In this document: in pieces, positions 26,865 through 36,064 of the stretch
Numbering within the stretch: the first letter of the stretch is position 1
How the letters are laid out: every line of letters starts with the position of its first letter
DNA from: UBA4416 sp038327195
GTDB lineage: Bacteria; Bacteroidota; Bacteroidia; B-17B0; Aurantibacillaceae
Reading direction: 5' to 3'
NCBI GenBank assembly: GCA_038327195.1
Contig: JBBQKU010000002.1
Coordinates: 1-64,000 of the forward strand
DNA length: 64,000 nt
Position numbers and translations under genes: made by a program
Notes under the pieces: generated by a model
What the model saw: only the letters and a program-made list of their open reading frames with translations
What the model was told of the DNA's origin: nothing
Databases searched by the model: none

Positions 26865-28451
26865 TTATTCGAATTTAATTTTAGAGAATCGATCCTTTCC
26901 TTTATCTTCCGTATAAATTACAATTTCATTGTTTTTACCTGGAACAAAAATTTCGCAGTTTGATGGTGGGATAAATTGAGGATTACGTTCTTGTATTGGA
27001 GCAAAACAATAATCTTCGTTTTCCATTAATACTTTACGTTCCTTAACTGTACCATCTGCTAATGATATCGTATTACAAACAAAATTCGAACCGTGGATAC
27101 CTCGTACTGATTTCAAATCTTTTGCTTCAAAATCTGCTTTTTGGTAACGTTCAATATTTTTTGGGTGATCATCATTTAATATATATAAATTTTTAGTAGT
27201 AGCTATTGCAATATATTGTTTAAATAAATAACGATAATTTTGTCTATCAATTGCAATTCTTAATGGACTATTTTTAATCCATTCAAATTCACCTTTTGCA
27301 TTTAATTTAGCAATAATAATATCCATGTATTCGTAAGTCCAATAAATATTTACACCATATTGCGTACGTTCTACAACCATTTGTTCTTGATATTGCTCTC
27401 CTACAAAATAAGAAGCATCACCAACTGGAAGAATATAATCTAATTTGTATTGAAAATATTTAGAACGACGAGGATTACTTTCTAATGCAGTTAATAATTT
27501 ATCATCAAAGGTTTTCATAGTTTTTGAAACAACTTTTTTTGTTGCTAAATCTACTTTGAAGTTAAAAATCCCGATTTTAACCAAATCGCGTCCTTTACGT
27601 TCGATTACGTCTTTTAAAAACCCGCCAATTGTGATTTCATTATTATTGTTTTTACTAAATTCAATATCACTAACTAAATAGCTATCGTCAAATGGTAATT
27701 CAACAGATACTGCATTTTGAGAAGCAGATTCAATGATTCCTAATGATAAGCCATATTTACGACCTTTATCATTTGAACCAGAAGCTTCATAAGAATAACC
27801 ATAATAGATATTGTCGTTTTCATCTAACATAAATCCAATAAATCCAGTAAAGTCATCAGAGCCATTAATATTACTAACCTTAGTCCACAATTTCTTTTCA
27901 GAAACGGCATCCATTAAAATCAAATCTGTTTTATATTGGTCTTTTTTATCAGCTTTATGACTAGCTTTAATTAAAAATTTAGTTTTACTAGGGTTTTGAA
28001 TGATATCAAAACTTACAAATTCATAGTGATCAGAGCTATAATTTGTTACCTCTTTTAATTGTGGAGAAACAACGCCTGCTGCTGATACCGTTTGATAAAA
28101 TAAAGTCATTTTATCAGCCTTTTTATCATATTGTCTTCTGAAAATATAAACTTTACCATTTGTGTAAAACACATCTTCAATTTTAGTTCTATTTTCTTCT
28201 TCTAAACTAATTTCTTTTGAAAAAACTGGCTTTAATGATGCTTTATCATATTTTTCAACAAAAAATGATGTTCCTTTTCCTTTGCTTCTTACTCGGTAAC
28301 AAAAATAATTGTTATCATCGCCCCCAAGCATACGATTCATTTTACTATCTCTATCGTTTTCTAGTTCGGGGCCGTTAGTCATTGTTGCTTGCGCAAAAGA
28401 CAAACTGCTTAATGCTATAAAGCATAATGTGGTTAGTTTTTTAATTGTCAT
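26865..28451 (-). CDS. Hypothetical secreted protein
   Basis: 528 residues with a signal peptide (about 1-20, ending LSFAQATM). The mature part is beta-rich with repeated hydrophobic/charged strands such as VYIFRRQYDKKADKMTLFYQTV, YLVSDIEFSKNNNNEITIGGFLKD and KNNEIVIYTEDKGKDRFSKIKFE. This looks like a propeller but has no recognisable signature. I cannot assign a family. It has its own terminator and is preceded by a 78-bp gap, so it is probably a single-gene unit. Periplasmic or outer-membrane-associated location is inferred. Confidence 0.65.
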   Translation of the reverse strand: MTIKKLTTLCFIALSSLSFAQATMTNGPELENDRDSKMNRMLGGDDNNYFCYRVRSKGKGTSFFVEKYDKASLKPVFSKEISLEEENRTKIEDVFYTNGKVYIFRRQYDKKADKMTLFYQTVSAAGVVSPQLKEVTNYSSDHYEFVSFDIIQNPSKTKFLIKASHKADKKDQYKTDLILMDAVSEKKLWTKVSNINGSDDFTGFIGFMLDENDNIYYGYSYEASGSNDKGRKYGLSLGIIESASQNAVSVELPFDDSYLVSDIEFSKNNNNEITIGGFLKDVIERKGRDLVKIGIFNFKVDLATKKVVSKTMKTFDDKLLTALESNPRRSKYFQYKLDYILPVGDASYFVGEQYQEQMVVERTQYGVNIYWTYEYMDIIIAKLNAKGEFEWIKNSPLRIAIDRQNYRYLFKQYIAIATTKNLYILNDDHPKNIERYQKADFEAKDLKSVRGIHGSNFVCNTISLADGTVKERKVLMENEDYCFAPIQERNPQFIPPSNCEIFVPGKNNEIVIYTEDKGKDRFSKIKFE

Positions 28452-28529
28452 AAAATTGAATTAATTGTTTAAGTAAATGTATTATTTTTATTTTATAATG
28501 ATGTTATGTTGATGTTTTATTTGAATAAT

Positions 28530-29291
28530 TTATTTCCTGCACATGTATAATAATTCACCTTTTGGTAATCTATATCTTTCTACTAAGTCGGAAGAAATTT
28601 GTTTTGTGTAATCCTCAACGGTTACTTTAAAACCAGCAGCCTCTAATTTGTCTTTGTAATCTAAACCAAATAAACGCACGTGATCTTTTTGCCAGAAATG
28701 AAACTCTCTATCTTTTTCACTTGTAATTGTTTTATCTTCGTATGTTTCATAACGGTTAATGTCCTGCGGAATTTGAAATATTCCAAAACCTCCAGGTTTC
28801 ATCATTCTATATAATTCCCTAATACATTGATTCGCATCTTCAACATGCTCTAATACATGATTACAAAATATGACATCAAACGAATTATTTTCAAACGGAG
28901 CATGGTGCAAATCAAAATGATGATCGGCAATTGGCGAATTGTAATCGCCAGTTACATAATCTATATTGGGCATTGCTTTAAATAACTTATAAAAACATTG
29001 TTCAGGAGCAATGTGTAATAACTTATGTTGTGCAGTAAAAAAGTTAGTCTTTTCTTTTAAGTATAACCATAAAAGTCGATGTCTTTCTAACGACAAGCTT
29101 CCTGGGCAAAGCACATTGTCGCGTTTTGCTCTACCTCCGTATCCATAAGGTAAAAATTTTCGGTACGTTTTTCCACTAATAGGGTCTTCGTATTTTTTTC
29201 CATAATAAACTATGGGAGCTATTTTACTAAATATTAAACTTAGTTTTATAAGTAAGGGACGCGGAACAGTGCGTAAGATGAAGTGAAACAT
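28530..29291 (-). CDS. Class I SAM-dependent methyltransferase
   Basis: 253 residues. A Methyltransf_11-type fold is visible: LLHIAPEQCFYKLFKAMPNIDYVTGDY (motif I region), FDLHHAPFENNSFDVIFCNHVLEHVEDA (post-II/III) and ELYRMMKPGGFGIFQIP. The N-terminus has a short hydrophobic stretch and KTYRKFLPYGYGGRAKRDNVLCPGSLSLERHRLLWLYL, typical of enzymes acting on envelope glycans or lipids. The substrate is unknown. Its ATG overlaps the stop of the C1 peptidase gene by one base, so both are translated from one mRNA. Confidence 0.82.
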   Translation of the reverse strand: MFHFILRTVPRPLLIKLSLIFSKIAPIVYYGKKYEDPISGKTYRKFLPYGYGGRAKRDNVLCPGSLSLERHRLLWLYLKEKTNFFTAQHKLLHIAPEQCFYKLFKAMPNIDYVTGDYNSPIADHHFDLHHAPFENNSFDVIFCNHVLEHVEDANQCIRELYRMMKPGGFGIFQIPQDINRYETYEDKTITSEKDREFHFWQKDHVRLFGLDYKDKLEAAGFKVTVEDYTKQISSDLVERYRLPKGELLYMCRK

Positions 29292-30838
29292 TAGTTTTTA
29301 GTTATTTCTATAATGATTGGTACTATATTTTTTGTAGTTACGTTTGCAGTAAAGTTAACTTTATTATCAATGATATATTTAACATCTGAAATTAAATCGT
29401 CTTCAATAATTTGATTAATTCGAGTTTGAAAATCAAGCGTTTTATTATTATTAAATTTCTCGTTTAACGATTTATAATCCAATTGGTTCTTAGATATTAA
29501 AACACAAATATAATCTTTAGTGCCTTTTTCATCAGGACTCATACTTTGATTTCTCGGAAATACTCGTGTTCCTGTAACGCCACAATAAGCAGAATGCTTG
29601 GGAGTATATGGAAATAATACATAACTACCATTATCAACTTCTTTACCAAAAATATATACATAGCACTCCATATTATTTTTAAATTCAACTTTAAATTTTG
29701 TGCTAATTTTTACAGGGTTAATTGTACTATAAATATTATTTCCTTTGTTTACTAGTGGTATGTAATTTTTACTTTCTTTTTCGATTAATGCCAGTGAGCA
29801 ATTTAATTTGTCCTTAGTATTTCTATCAGGCATAGGATAAAGGCCATATGCCTCGTTTGCAAAGGTTACAAAATCACTATAACTCACCCAAGCTCTTCCG
29901 TTTTTTCCCCATTTTGGACCCCAACTATTTTGAATTAAAAATCCACCATCATTTTTAAATTTAAAATCATCATACCCAATTATACACATGCAATGCCCGC
30001 CAAATCCACTTTTATTGTAATCACTATTTGTAGGAATCCAAATTTCCTGACCTTCCATATCCTGCATAAATGAACCACCAACGGCCATTCCAATAACAAC
30101 TGGCGCATTGTGTGCTAAATTTTCTCGGATTGCATTAACATCACAGGTGTAATCATCACCACTAATTGATAAACGATTTGCTCCTTTCATTTTAAATTGA
30201 GAAGCTTCTTTTAACACATAATTATCGGGTTGTTTCGAACATGAATTTTCATCATACGGAAATTTATTAAAAGGAACAGCACCATCTTTCGTTAATAAAT
30301 CAACGGCTTTATCAATATAGGTGCCTTGGCACCCCTCTAAACCAATTTGATTATATGTAAACGCTGGACTAAAAACAATTTTATTAGGATCTTGCCCAGT
30401 AGTAACGGCTTCTAATATAGTTCGTGCCGCATAAGTACTTCCCCAACCAACACAAGAACCCTGCTGGCCTTGATCGCCAGGAGTAGGAGCAAAGCGCTCT
30501 AAAGAAACACTTTCTGGCAATTGTTCATCAGGACTAAGAGCTGCATAAACTTCGGTGCTATCATAAACTTTTGGGTCGAGCGTAGCACCAGTTCCATAAG
30601 ATGCTCGTTGTTCAGTATTATGAGATGCTCCGCCTGAATTACAGCTTCTATAAGCAAAAAATATACCACCAATAATAAGTGCTGGAATTAGCAATTTTGG
30701 ATTACGTAATAATAATGGTAATAACATGCCTATTATTCCACCACCTATACCGCCTCCACCATTACCGCCACGTTTGTCACCTTGATTTCCACTGTAACCA
30801 CCTGATGAATCATCATCATCCGACATTCTTATTGGCAT
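29291..30838 (-). CDS. Membrane-anchored C1 (papain-like) cysteine protease
   Basis: 515 residues. The N-terminus is Asp/Ser/Gly-rich (MPIRMSDDDDSSGG...), then a Gly stretch and one or two hydrophobic segments (about 34-65) act as signal-anchor. The catalytic domain (about 110-335) shows GDQGQQGSCVGWGSTYAAR with the nucleophile Cys, GGHCMCIIGYDD with the active-site His and LIQNSWGPKWG with Asn. A ~170-residue C-terminal beta domain follows (about 345-515). The papain motif QGxCGSCW is replaced by QGSCVGW, seen in some bacterial C1A relatives. Target unknown; the domain is probably periplasmic. It is coupled to the methyltransferase gene downstream. Confidence 0.85.
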   Translation of the reverse strand: MPIRMSDDDDSSGGYSGNQGDKRGGNGGGGIGGGIIGMLLPLLLRNPKLLIPALIIGGIFFAYRSCNSGGASHNTEQRASYGTGATLDPKVYDSTEVYAALSPDEQLPESVSLERFAPTPGDQGQQGSCVGWGSTYAARTILEAVTTGQDPNKIVFSPAFTYNQIGLEGCQGTYIDKAVDLLTKDGAVPFNKFPYDENSCSKQPDNYVLKEASQFKMKGANRLSISGDDYTCDVNAIRENLAHNAPVVIGMAVGGSFMQDMEGQEIWIPTNSDYNKSGFGGHCMCIIGYDDFKFKNDGGFLIQNSWGPKWGKNGRAWVSYSDFVTFANEAYGLYPMPDRNTKDKLNCSLALIEKESKNYIPLVNKGNNIYSTINPVKISTKFKVEFKNNMECYVYIFGKEVDNGSYVLFPYTPKHSAYCGVTGTRVFPRNQSMSPDEKGTKDYICVLISKNQLDYKSLNEKFNNNKTLDFQTRINQIIEDDLISDVKYIIDNKVNFTANVTTKNIVPIIIEITKN

Positions 30839-30939
30839 AGGTTAAATATTTTATTTATTGAAAAATTAAGAATATAAAAATAATAATAAACTAAGAGTAA
30901 TAAGTAATAAATATGAACAAAAAAGCTCAATTTATTTGT

Positions 30940-30947
30940 TATTTTTG
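30940..30947 (+). promoter_or_regulatory. Candidate -7 promoter box of the GT39-like gene
   Basis: TATTTTTG matches TAnnTTTG exactly and lies 18 bp before the ATG at 30966. No clear -33 element is present. Confidence 0.4.
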
Positions 30948-30965
30948 CTCGTTAGGTTAAATATT

Positions 30966-32687
30966 ATGGCAAAAACAACAACACAAAAAACAACATCTTT
31001 TTCTGGTAACACAACTGAAAAAACGATGTTTGATAAAATTGAAAAGTGGGGAGAAAAAAATGAAACAAAACTATTTTATGGTTTTTTATTTATATCTCTT
31101 TTGTTTTCAGTGATGCTCTTTAATGCACGAATTAGTGAGGCTCATGATGATGCTTTATATTTAGAAGGTGGGTGGCGTTATGTGAATGAATTTCCGAATT
31201 ATTTTTATACCCAAAATGCACCATTATATGTCATGTTTTTAGGGTTAATGACTAAAATATTTGGCTTTAAATTGCTTTTATTTAAATTTATAAATGTTGT
31301 TTTTAATTTTTTTGCCGTATTCTTTTTCTATAAATCTTTTGTAAGGCGTTTACCATTTGTTGTTCTGGTGCCAGTAATGTTATTTGTTAGTTGCAATCAT
31401 CTGATTCAATATTTTGCTAGTATGACTTTTACAGAAGCATTTTATTTGTTTTTGCAATCACTTTTTTTCTTTTTCTTTTTTAAATTATATGATGCTTTGC
31501 AGGATGAACCAAATGGTTTAAAACATTTAAAAAAATGGGTGATGCTTGGTTTGTTTACTTTTTTAATTGCTACTTGTAAAAGTGTTGCAATAGTTGCTGT
31601 CCCTGTTCTAATACTATTTTTTGTGTTAGAAAAGCAATGGAAAAATGCTGGATTAGCGCTTGGTAGTTATTTAATTTTTAAAATACCATACGAATTAATA
31701 GTAAAGTTAATTTGGGGAACACAAAATCAATTTGCTGGTCAAAGTAAAATTTTATTATTAAAGGATCCTTATGATAAAGCTTTAGGAAATGATGATATGG
31801 CTGGTTTTGTAGGTCGTTTTTTTGATAATTGTAATTTGTATTTAGGAAAACGTTTTTTTGAATTATTGGGTTTCCGTTCAGAAAATCCTCAGGCAATGCA
31901 AACGGTTCAGGGTTTTGAAAAATTAAAAGGTGAATATAGTATGGTTGCATTTATTGTAGTTATTGTTGTTCTATTCTCATTATTTAAAGTTTTTAAGCAA
32001 AAAAACAAACCGTTAGTGTTTTTTGGATTGTTTACTGGAGCTCAATTATTATTGTCATTTGTAATTCTGCAAGCCCGATGGGATCAGCCTCGTATTATTT
32101 TAATATGCATGCCAATTATGCTTATTTTAATTTATAATTTATTTTACTCCTCAGTGAAGCAATCTGGTATGGGACAATTAATTTATATTGCTATAATTAG
32201 TATTATTTCTGGTTCCGTTTTATTAGCATCAATCAAAAGAGGTTCAGTAAATATTCCAATTGTAAAGAAAAATTTTGCAGGAAATATTTTTTATGGTTAT
32301 ACCCCAGATTGGCAAAACTTTTTGAAGTGTAGTAAATGGTGTGCTGATAGTTTGGCACCAAATACACTAGTCGCAAGTCGGAAAGCTCCTATGAGTTTTG
32401 TTTATGCAAATGGTAAAAAGTTTTTCCCAATTTATAGTGTGATAAAAAAAGATTCATTAACGAATCAATCAAATCCGGATAGCGCTTTAGCTTTCTTTAA
32501 AGAAAAAGGTGTTACTCATATTATGTTGGCAAGTTTGAGGATAAATCCAAATGAAAACTCAGGGCAAGTGATAAATACATTACACAATATTGCTCAGCCT
32601 ATTATGGAAAAATATCCTAATAAACTCAAACTTATCCATACAGAAGGGTTAAGTGAACAAACGTATTTATTTGAAATTACAAAATAA
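30966..32687 (+). CDS. Polytopic membrane protein, GT39/PMT-like glycosyltransferase
   Basis: 573 residues from ATG 30966 (MAKTTTQKTTSFSGN). An upstream in-frame codon exists but lies in the promoter region. About ten transmembrane segments are visible. The first periplasmic loop carries an acidic RISEAHDDALYLEGGWRYVNEF, comparable to the catalytic acidic loop of GT39/PMT_2 glycosyltransferases that use lipid-linked sugars. A soluble ~150-residue C-terminal domain follows. It is the first gene of a unit with two methyltransferases (1-bp gap, then 8-bp overlap), suggesting a role in envelope glycan decoration. Substrate unknown. Confidence 0.7.
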   Translation: MAKTTTQKTTSFSGNTTEKTMFDKIEKWGEKNETKLFYGFLFISLLFSVMLFNARISEAHDDALYLEGGWRYVNEFPNYFYTQNAPLYVMFLGLMTKIFGFKLLLFKFINVVFNFFAVFFFYKSFVRRLPFVVLVPVMLFVSCNHLIQYFASMTFTEAFYLFLQSLFFFFFFKLYDALQDEPNGLKHLKKWVMLGLFTFLIATCKSVAIVAVPVLILFFVLEKQWKNAGLALGSYLIFKIPYELIVKLIWGTQNQFAGQSKILLLKDPYDKALGNDDMAGFVGRFFDNCNLYLGKRFFELLGFRSENPQAMQTVQGFEKLKGEYSMVAFIVVIVVLFSLFKVFKQKNKPLVFFGLFTGAQLLLSFVILQARWDQPRIILICMPIMLILIYNLFYSSVKQSGMGQLIYIAIISIISGSVLLASIKRGSVNIPIVKKNFAGNIFYGYTPDWQNFLKCSKWCADSLAPNTLVASRKAPMSFVYANGKKFFPIYSVIKKDSLTNQSNPDSALAFFKEKGVTHIMLASLRINPNENSGQVINTLHNIAQPIMEKYPNKLKLIHTEGLSEQTYLFEITK

Positions 32688-33431
32688 ATGGAATCATCAT
32701 TTAGTATTAAACTGGGAAATTTTTTATTTAAAAATTGTTTTCCTCTTTACAAAATTACTTATCAATCATTTAAGCATAAACAAGATGCTTTTGAAATTTC
32801 TTTAATTAAGAAATACACAAAGCCAAATGATACAGTACTTGATATTGGCGCAAATATTGGTTTTTATGCAGAATTACTATCAAATGCTGTTGGTGTAAAT
32901 GGTAAAGTGCATTGCTTTGAACCTGATACAACCAACTTTAATTATTTAAAAAAACGCTGTATTAATTTAAATAATGTAAGCGTCAATCATAAGGCTGTTT
33001 CTGATAAAACGGGAATATTAAAAATATATACATCCAAGCAATTAAATGTTGATCATCGTACTTATAAACCAGATGATTATGATCAGGAAATTGATATTGA
33101 AGCCATTGCTATAGATGATTATTTGAATGGACAACTAGTAAACTTTATAAAAATGGACATTCAAGGTTTTGAAATGAGCGCTGTAAAAGGTATGCATAAA
33201 ACATTGGAAAGTCCTGATTTAAAAATGCTTTCAGAATTTTGGCCATATGGAATGCGAAAAGCTGGAACAAGTGTTTTAGAATATTTTCAATATTTAAAAC
33301 AATACAATTTTTTTATATACTTAATCGACACTAATACCTTAACAGAATTATCTGAAGATAAAGTAAAATCATTTTTGGATTTACCAGAAAGTAGTTATAT
33401 GAATATTTTTGCAAGTAAAACTCGTGTTTAA
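32688..33431 (+). CDS. FkbM family methyltransferase
   Basis: 247 residues. The FkbM fold is shown by NDTVLDIGANIGFYAELLSNAVG (SAM-binding motif I), VHCFEPDTTNFNYLKKRC, VSVNHKAVSDKTG and NFIKMDIQGFEMSAVKGM. FkbM enzymes O-methylate sugars or polyketides; in bacterial envelope loci they usually act on glycans. The gene starts immediately after the GT39-like gene's stop and overlaps the next methyltransferase by 8 bp, so the three are one operon. Confidence 0.88.
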   Translation: MESSFSIKLGNFLFKNCFPLYKITYQSFKHKQDAFEISLIKKYTKPNDTVLDIGANIGFYAELLSNAVGVNGKVHCFEPDTTNFNYLKKRCINLNNVSVNHKAVSDKTGILKIYTSKQLNVDHRTYKPDDYDQEIDIEAIAIDDYLNGQLVNFIKMDIQGFEMSAVKGMHKTLESPDLKMLSEFWPYGMRKAGTSVLEYFQYLKQYNFFIYLIDTNTLTELSEDKVKSFLDLPESSYMNIFASKTRV

Positions 33432-34176
33432 AAAATATACAATAGATTTTGATTTAGATGATCCAAATGCAAGTTTGGCACATCGTAAAATTATTTTAGA
33501 AAAACCTTTTTTAAAACGTTTGTATACTGAATGGTATCAAGAATTTATTTCTGTTTCAAAATCAGTTGGAAAAGGTGTTTATTTGGAAATTGGCTCTGGT
33601 GGTGGCTTTTTGAAGGATGTATTTCCAGAAGTGGTAACTTCTGATATTTTAGATTTACCAGTTGTAGATAAAATTTTTAGCGCAGAGGAAATGCCCTATA
33701 AAGAAAATGAATTAGGTAGCATTATGATGTTGAATGTATTTCATCATATACCACGTCCGTATTTATTTTTAAAAGAAGCGCAACGCACTTTAATAAAAGG
33801 TGGGAAAATAATAATGATTGAACCTGCTAATTCTAATTTAGGAAGATTTATTTATAAACGATTTCATCATGAACCTTTTGAGGAAAATGGCCCAAGAGAA
33901 ATAAAAGCTGGTAATCCATTAAGTAATTCAAATCAAGCCTTACCACATATTTATTTTGAAAGAGATTTGGATTTATTTGCTAAAGATTTTCCTCAACTCA
34001 AAATTAATAAAATATCATATCACACTCCTTTTATGTATGTTTTAAGTGGTGGTGTTTCGCGCAGTTCATTAATTCCTTTTTTTATGTATGGTTTTGCAAA
34101 AAGTATGGAATGGTTGGTTAAACGGTTTAGTAAACAATTAGGATTATTTTGTACAATTGAAATTGAAAAGGTTTAA
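33424..34176 (+). CDS. Class I SAM-dependent methyltransferase
   Basis: 250 residues from the GTG at 33424, which overlaps the FkbM gene by 8 bp; a TTG at 33409 is the only alternative upstream. Motif I is VGKGVYLEIGSGGGFLKDVFPE, followed by DILDLPVVDKIFSAEEMPYKENELGSIMMLNVFHHIPRP and IKGGKIIMIEPANSNLG, a Methyltransf_11 pattern. The C-terminal GGVSRSSLIPFFMYGFAKSMEWL is hydrophobic and may contact the membrane. Probably acts on the same envelope glycan as its neighbours; the exact substrate is unknown. Confidence 0.82.
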   Translation: MFKKYTIDFDLDDPNASLAHRKIILEKPFLKRLYTEWYQEFISVSKSVGKGVYLEIGSGGGFLKDVFPEVVTSDILDLPVVDKIFSAEEMPYKENELGSIMMLNVFHHIPRPYLFLKEAQRTLIKGGKIIMIEPANSNLGRFIYKRFHHEPFEENGPREIKAGNPLSNSNQALPHIYFERDLDLFAKDFPQLKINKISYHTPFMYVLSGGVSRSSLIPFFMYGFAKSMEWLVKRFSKQLGLFCTIEIEKV

Positions 34177-34249
34177 GTTTTTTATAGCTATTAATTTTTC
34201 AATACAAGTTTGTTCTAAATCAAAAGCGTAAGCGTTAGTATACGTGCAG

Positions 34250-35029
34250 TTAATTGTAAAATTTAATTTTCTTTAAATAAATATGTTCACAGATAGCGTA
34301 ATATTTTCGTGTATTTATTGTTTTTACAGTCCAATTACGAAGTGTTAATCTATAGGTTCCAATATATCCAAACCCAATATCTGGAAGATCATAATAAGGT
34401 ATTGTAATTGATGAAGTAGAGTTGGAAATATAACAATCTCTATAAGGCAAATAATCAATGCCAAAAAACAAACTTGATTCTAAGGTGTTATTTCTTGTGC
34501 CTAAATTGAGCGTTGTTGTTTTATTAAATTGAACTGAATCTGGTAATGAGGATACATCTGTGTAATTAGGCATTAATGTATTGTCAGTATAATTTAAAGT
34601 ATCAAAATTAAAATGAATGATATCTCCCATAAAATCTATGTAACGGGGTGCAATAATATTTGCATTTGTAGAATCAAAGTAACCTAAATAACCCGTTTTA
34701 TATGGTATGCCATTAACTTTCAAATGATCGTAACCGTAAAAAAAATCCATGGTATAAGGTGTTTGATAATGGTATCCAAAAGTTACTGATGGTAAGGTAA
34801 CTCCTGCAAAATTAAATGAAGAATCGTATTGGGTTACATTACCAATAATTGTAAAATATTTTTGAAATACAAAAAAACCATTAGCCTTGACATCTTCTAA
34901 TAAAACTGTTGGTATTGGTGGTGTAGTTGGATTACTGGTAGAGTAAATTTGCTCATCTGTATTCTTTTTTTTACAGGAAATTACAGCGAATATTACACAA
35001 ATAACTATAAATAATTTATTTTTCATCAT
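34250..35029 (-). CDS. Hypothetical lipoprotein, paralogue of 35039 gene
   Basis: 259 residues. A lipoprotein signal ends at Cys19 (FAVISCKKK). The body shares with the upstream gene a motif series: FQKYFTIIG, a VNG.. turn, a YTDNTLMPNY core, a DSVQFNKTTTLNLGTRNN(T/A)L stretch and the end HIYLKKIKFYN. These shared blocks show a diverged tandem pair. The family is not recognised; strongly beta-rich, tyrosine-rich sequence suggests a surface or periplasmic beta-sandwich. The 9-bp gap to the partner implies co-transcription. Confidence 0.72.
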   Translation of the reverse strand: MMKNKLFIVICVIFAVISCKKKNTDEQIYSTSNPTTPPIPTVLLEDVKANGFFVFQKYFTIIGNVTQYDSSFNFAGVTLPSVTFGYHYQTPYTMDFFYGYDHLKVNGIPYKTGYLGYFDSTNANIIAPRYIDFMGDIIHFNFDTLNYTDNTLMPNYTDVSSLPDSVQFNKTTTLNLGTRNNTLESSLFFGIDYLPYRDCYISNSTSSITIPYYDLPDIGFGYIGTYRLTLRNWTVKTINTRKYYAICEHIYLKKIKFYN

Positions 35030-35038
35030 AATAATATT

Positions 35039-35836
35039 TTAGTTATATAATTTTATTTTTTTCGAATAGCGATGCTCAGAAACAAAGTAAATAGAATTAC
35101 CCCTAAATGTTGTTTTTGACCAATTAAGAACCGTCACTACAAGGTAATAATTTCCAACTCCTAAAGTCCAATTTTGAAGCTTTTCTTTTTTAAATGTAGC
35201 GATATAATCATAATCATTTTGATTTAAAAATACTGTTGTCATTTGGCCTTGATAATCACTAATATTGTTCAAGATACTAACACAAGTTTGGAGTGCATTT
35301 GTTCTCGATGATAAATTTAAAGTTAAATCACTACTTATACTTGCTGAATCAGGGAAAGTACAGCCAGTTAAATTATATGAAGGTAGTAATGTGTTATCAG
35401 TATAACTGTTTAAATACATAATATTATGCAAACTGTCACCAAACAATTGATATGTGCGTGGTGGTGCGAAAAAAGAATTAGCGCCATCCGAATATGCACC
35501 AAAATAAGCATTATATTTATTAAACTTCTCGCCATTTACTTTTGCGCTATCCATTGTATATCCAAATACGCCTATGGGACTCCAACGTCCATACCAAGAC
35601 CATACACCATTATTATAAGCGTAGTTTTTACTAGAATCTAAGCTAAAATTACTGCCTTTATAAGAATAATATTTTTGCATACTAAAAAAAGCAACTCCTG
35701 TGCTGTCAAATAAATTTGGACTTGGCACACTAATTATTGAGCCATTTAAATTAGTGGTTTCTTTTATATTGTTTTTTTCTTTTCTACATGAATAAAATGA
35801 AACTATTATTAATAGTATATAAAATTGTCTTAACAT
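35039..35836 (-). CDS. Hypothetical lipoprotein, paralogue of 34250 gene
   Basis: 265 residues from ATG 35836 (MLRQFYILLIIVSFYSCRK; lipobox FYSC, Cys17). An ATG six codons earlier is possible but adds a poor signal N-terminus. Shared features with its neighbour are FSMQKYYSYKG, SYTDNTLLPSY, DLTLNLSSRTNALQT and the end HRYSKKIKLYN. Function unknown. The 228-bp region upstream (35837-36064) holds no further gene, only AT-rich sequence. Confidence 0.72.
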   Translation of the reverse strand: MLRQFYILLIIVSFYSCRKEKNNIKETTNLNGSIISVPSPNLFDSTGVAFFSMQKYYSYKGSNFSLDSSKNYAYNNGVWSWYGRWSPIGVFGYTMDSAKVNGEKFNKYNAYFGAYSDGANSFFAPPRTYQLFGDSLHNIMYLNSYTDNTLLPSYNLTGCTFPDSASISSDLTLNLSSRTNALQTCVSILNNISDYQGQMTTVFLNQNDYDYIATFKKEKLQNWTLGVGNYYLVVTVLNWSKTTFRGNSIYFVSEHRYSKKIKLYN

Positions 35837-36064
35837 ATAGCAAGTATTAAACATGTTTATTTTTATTATTTAAGTTTTTATTTAGATATTCTTATTAAAT
35901 CAGATAATAAATAGCGCCTAGTATTACCAAATATACATTAATTAGTCAATCTTAACTAATTTATAATTGGTCCATATTATATCTATAAAAGGGATTTAGT
36001 TTGATTTTTATATTATTTTTAGCAAGCTCCTTAATAATTAAGATATTGATTTAATTTCATTCAA

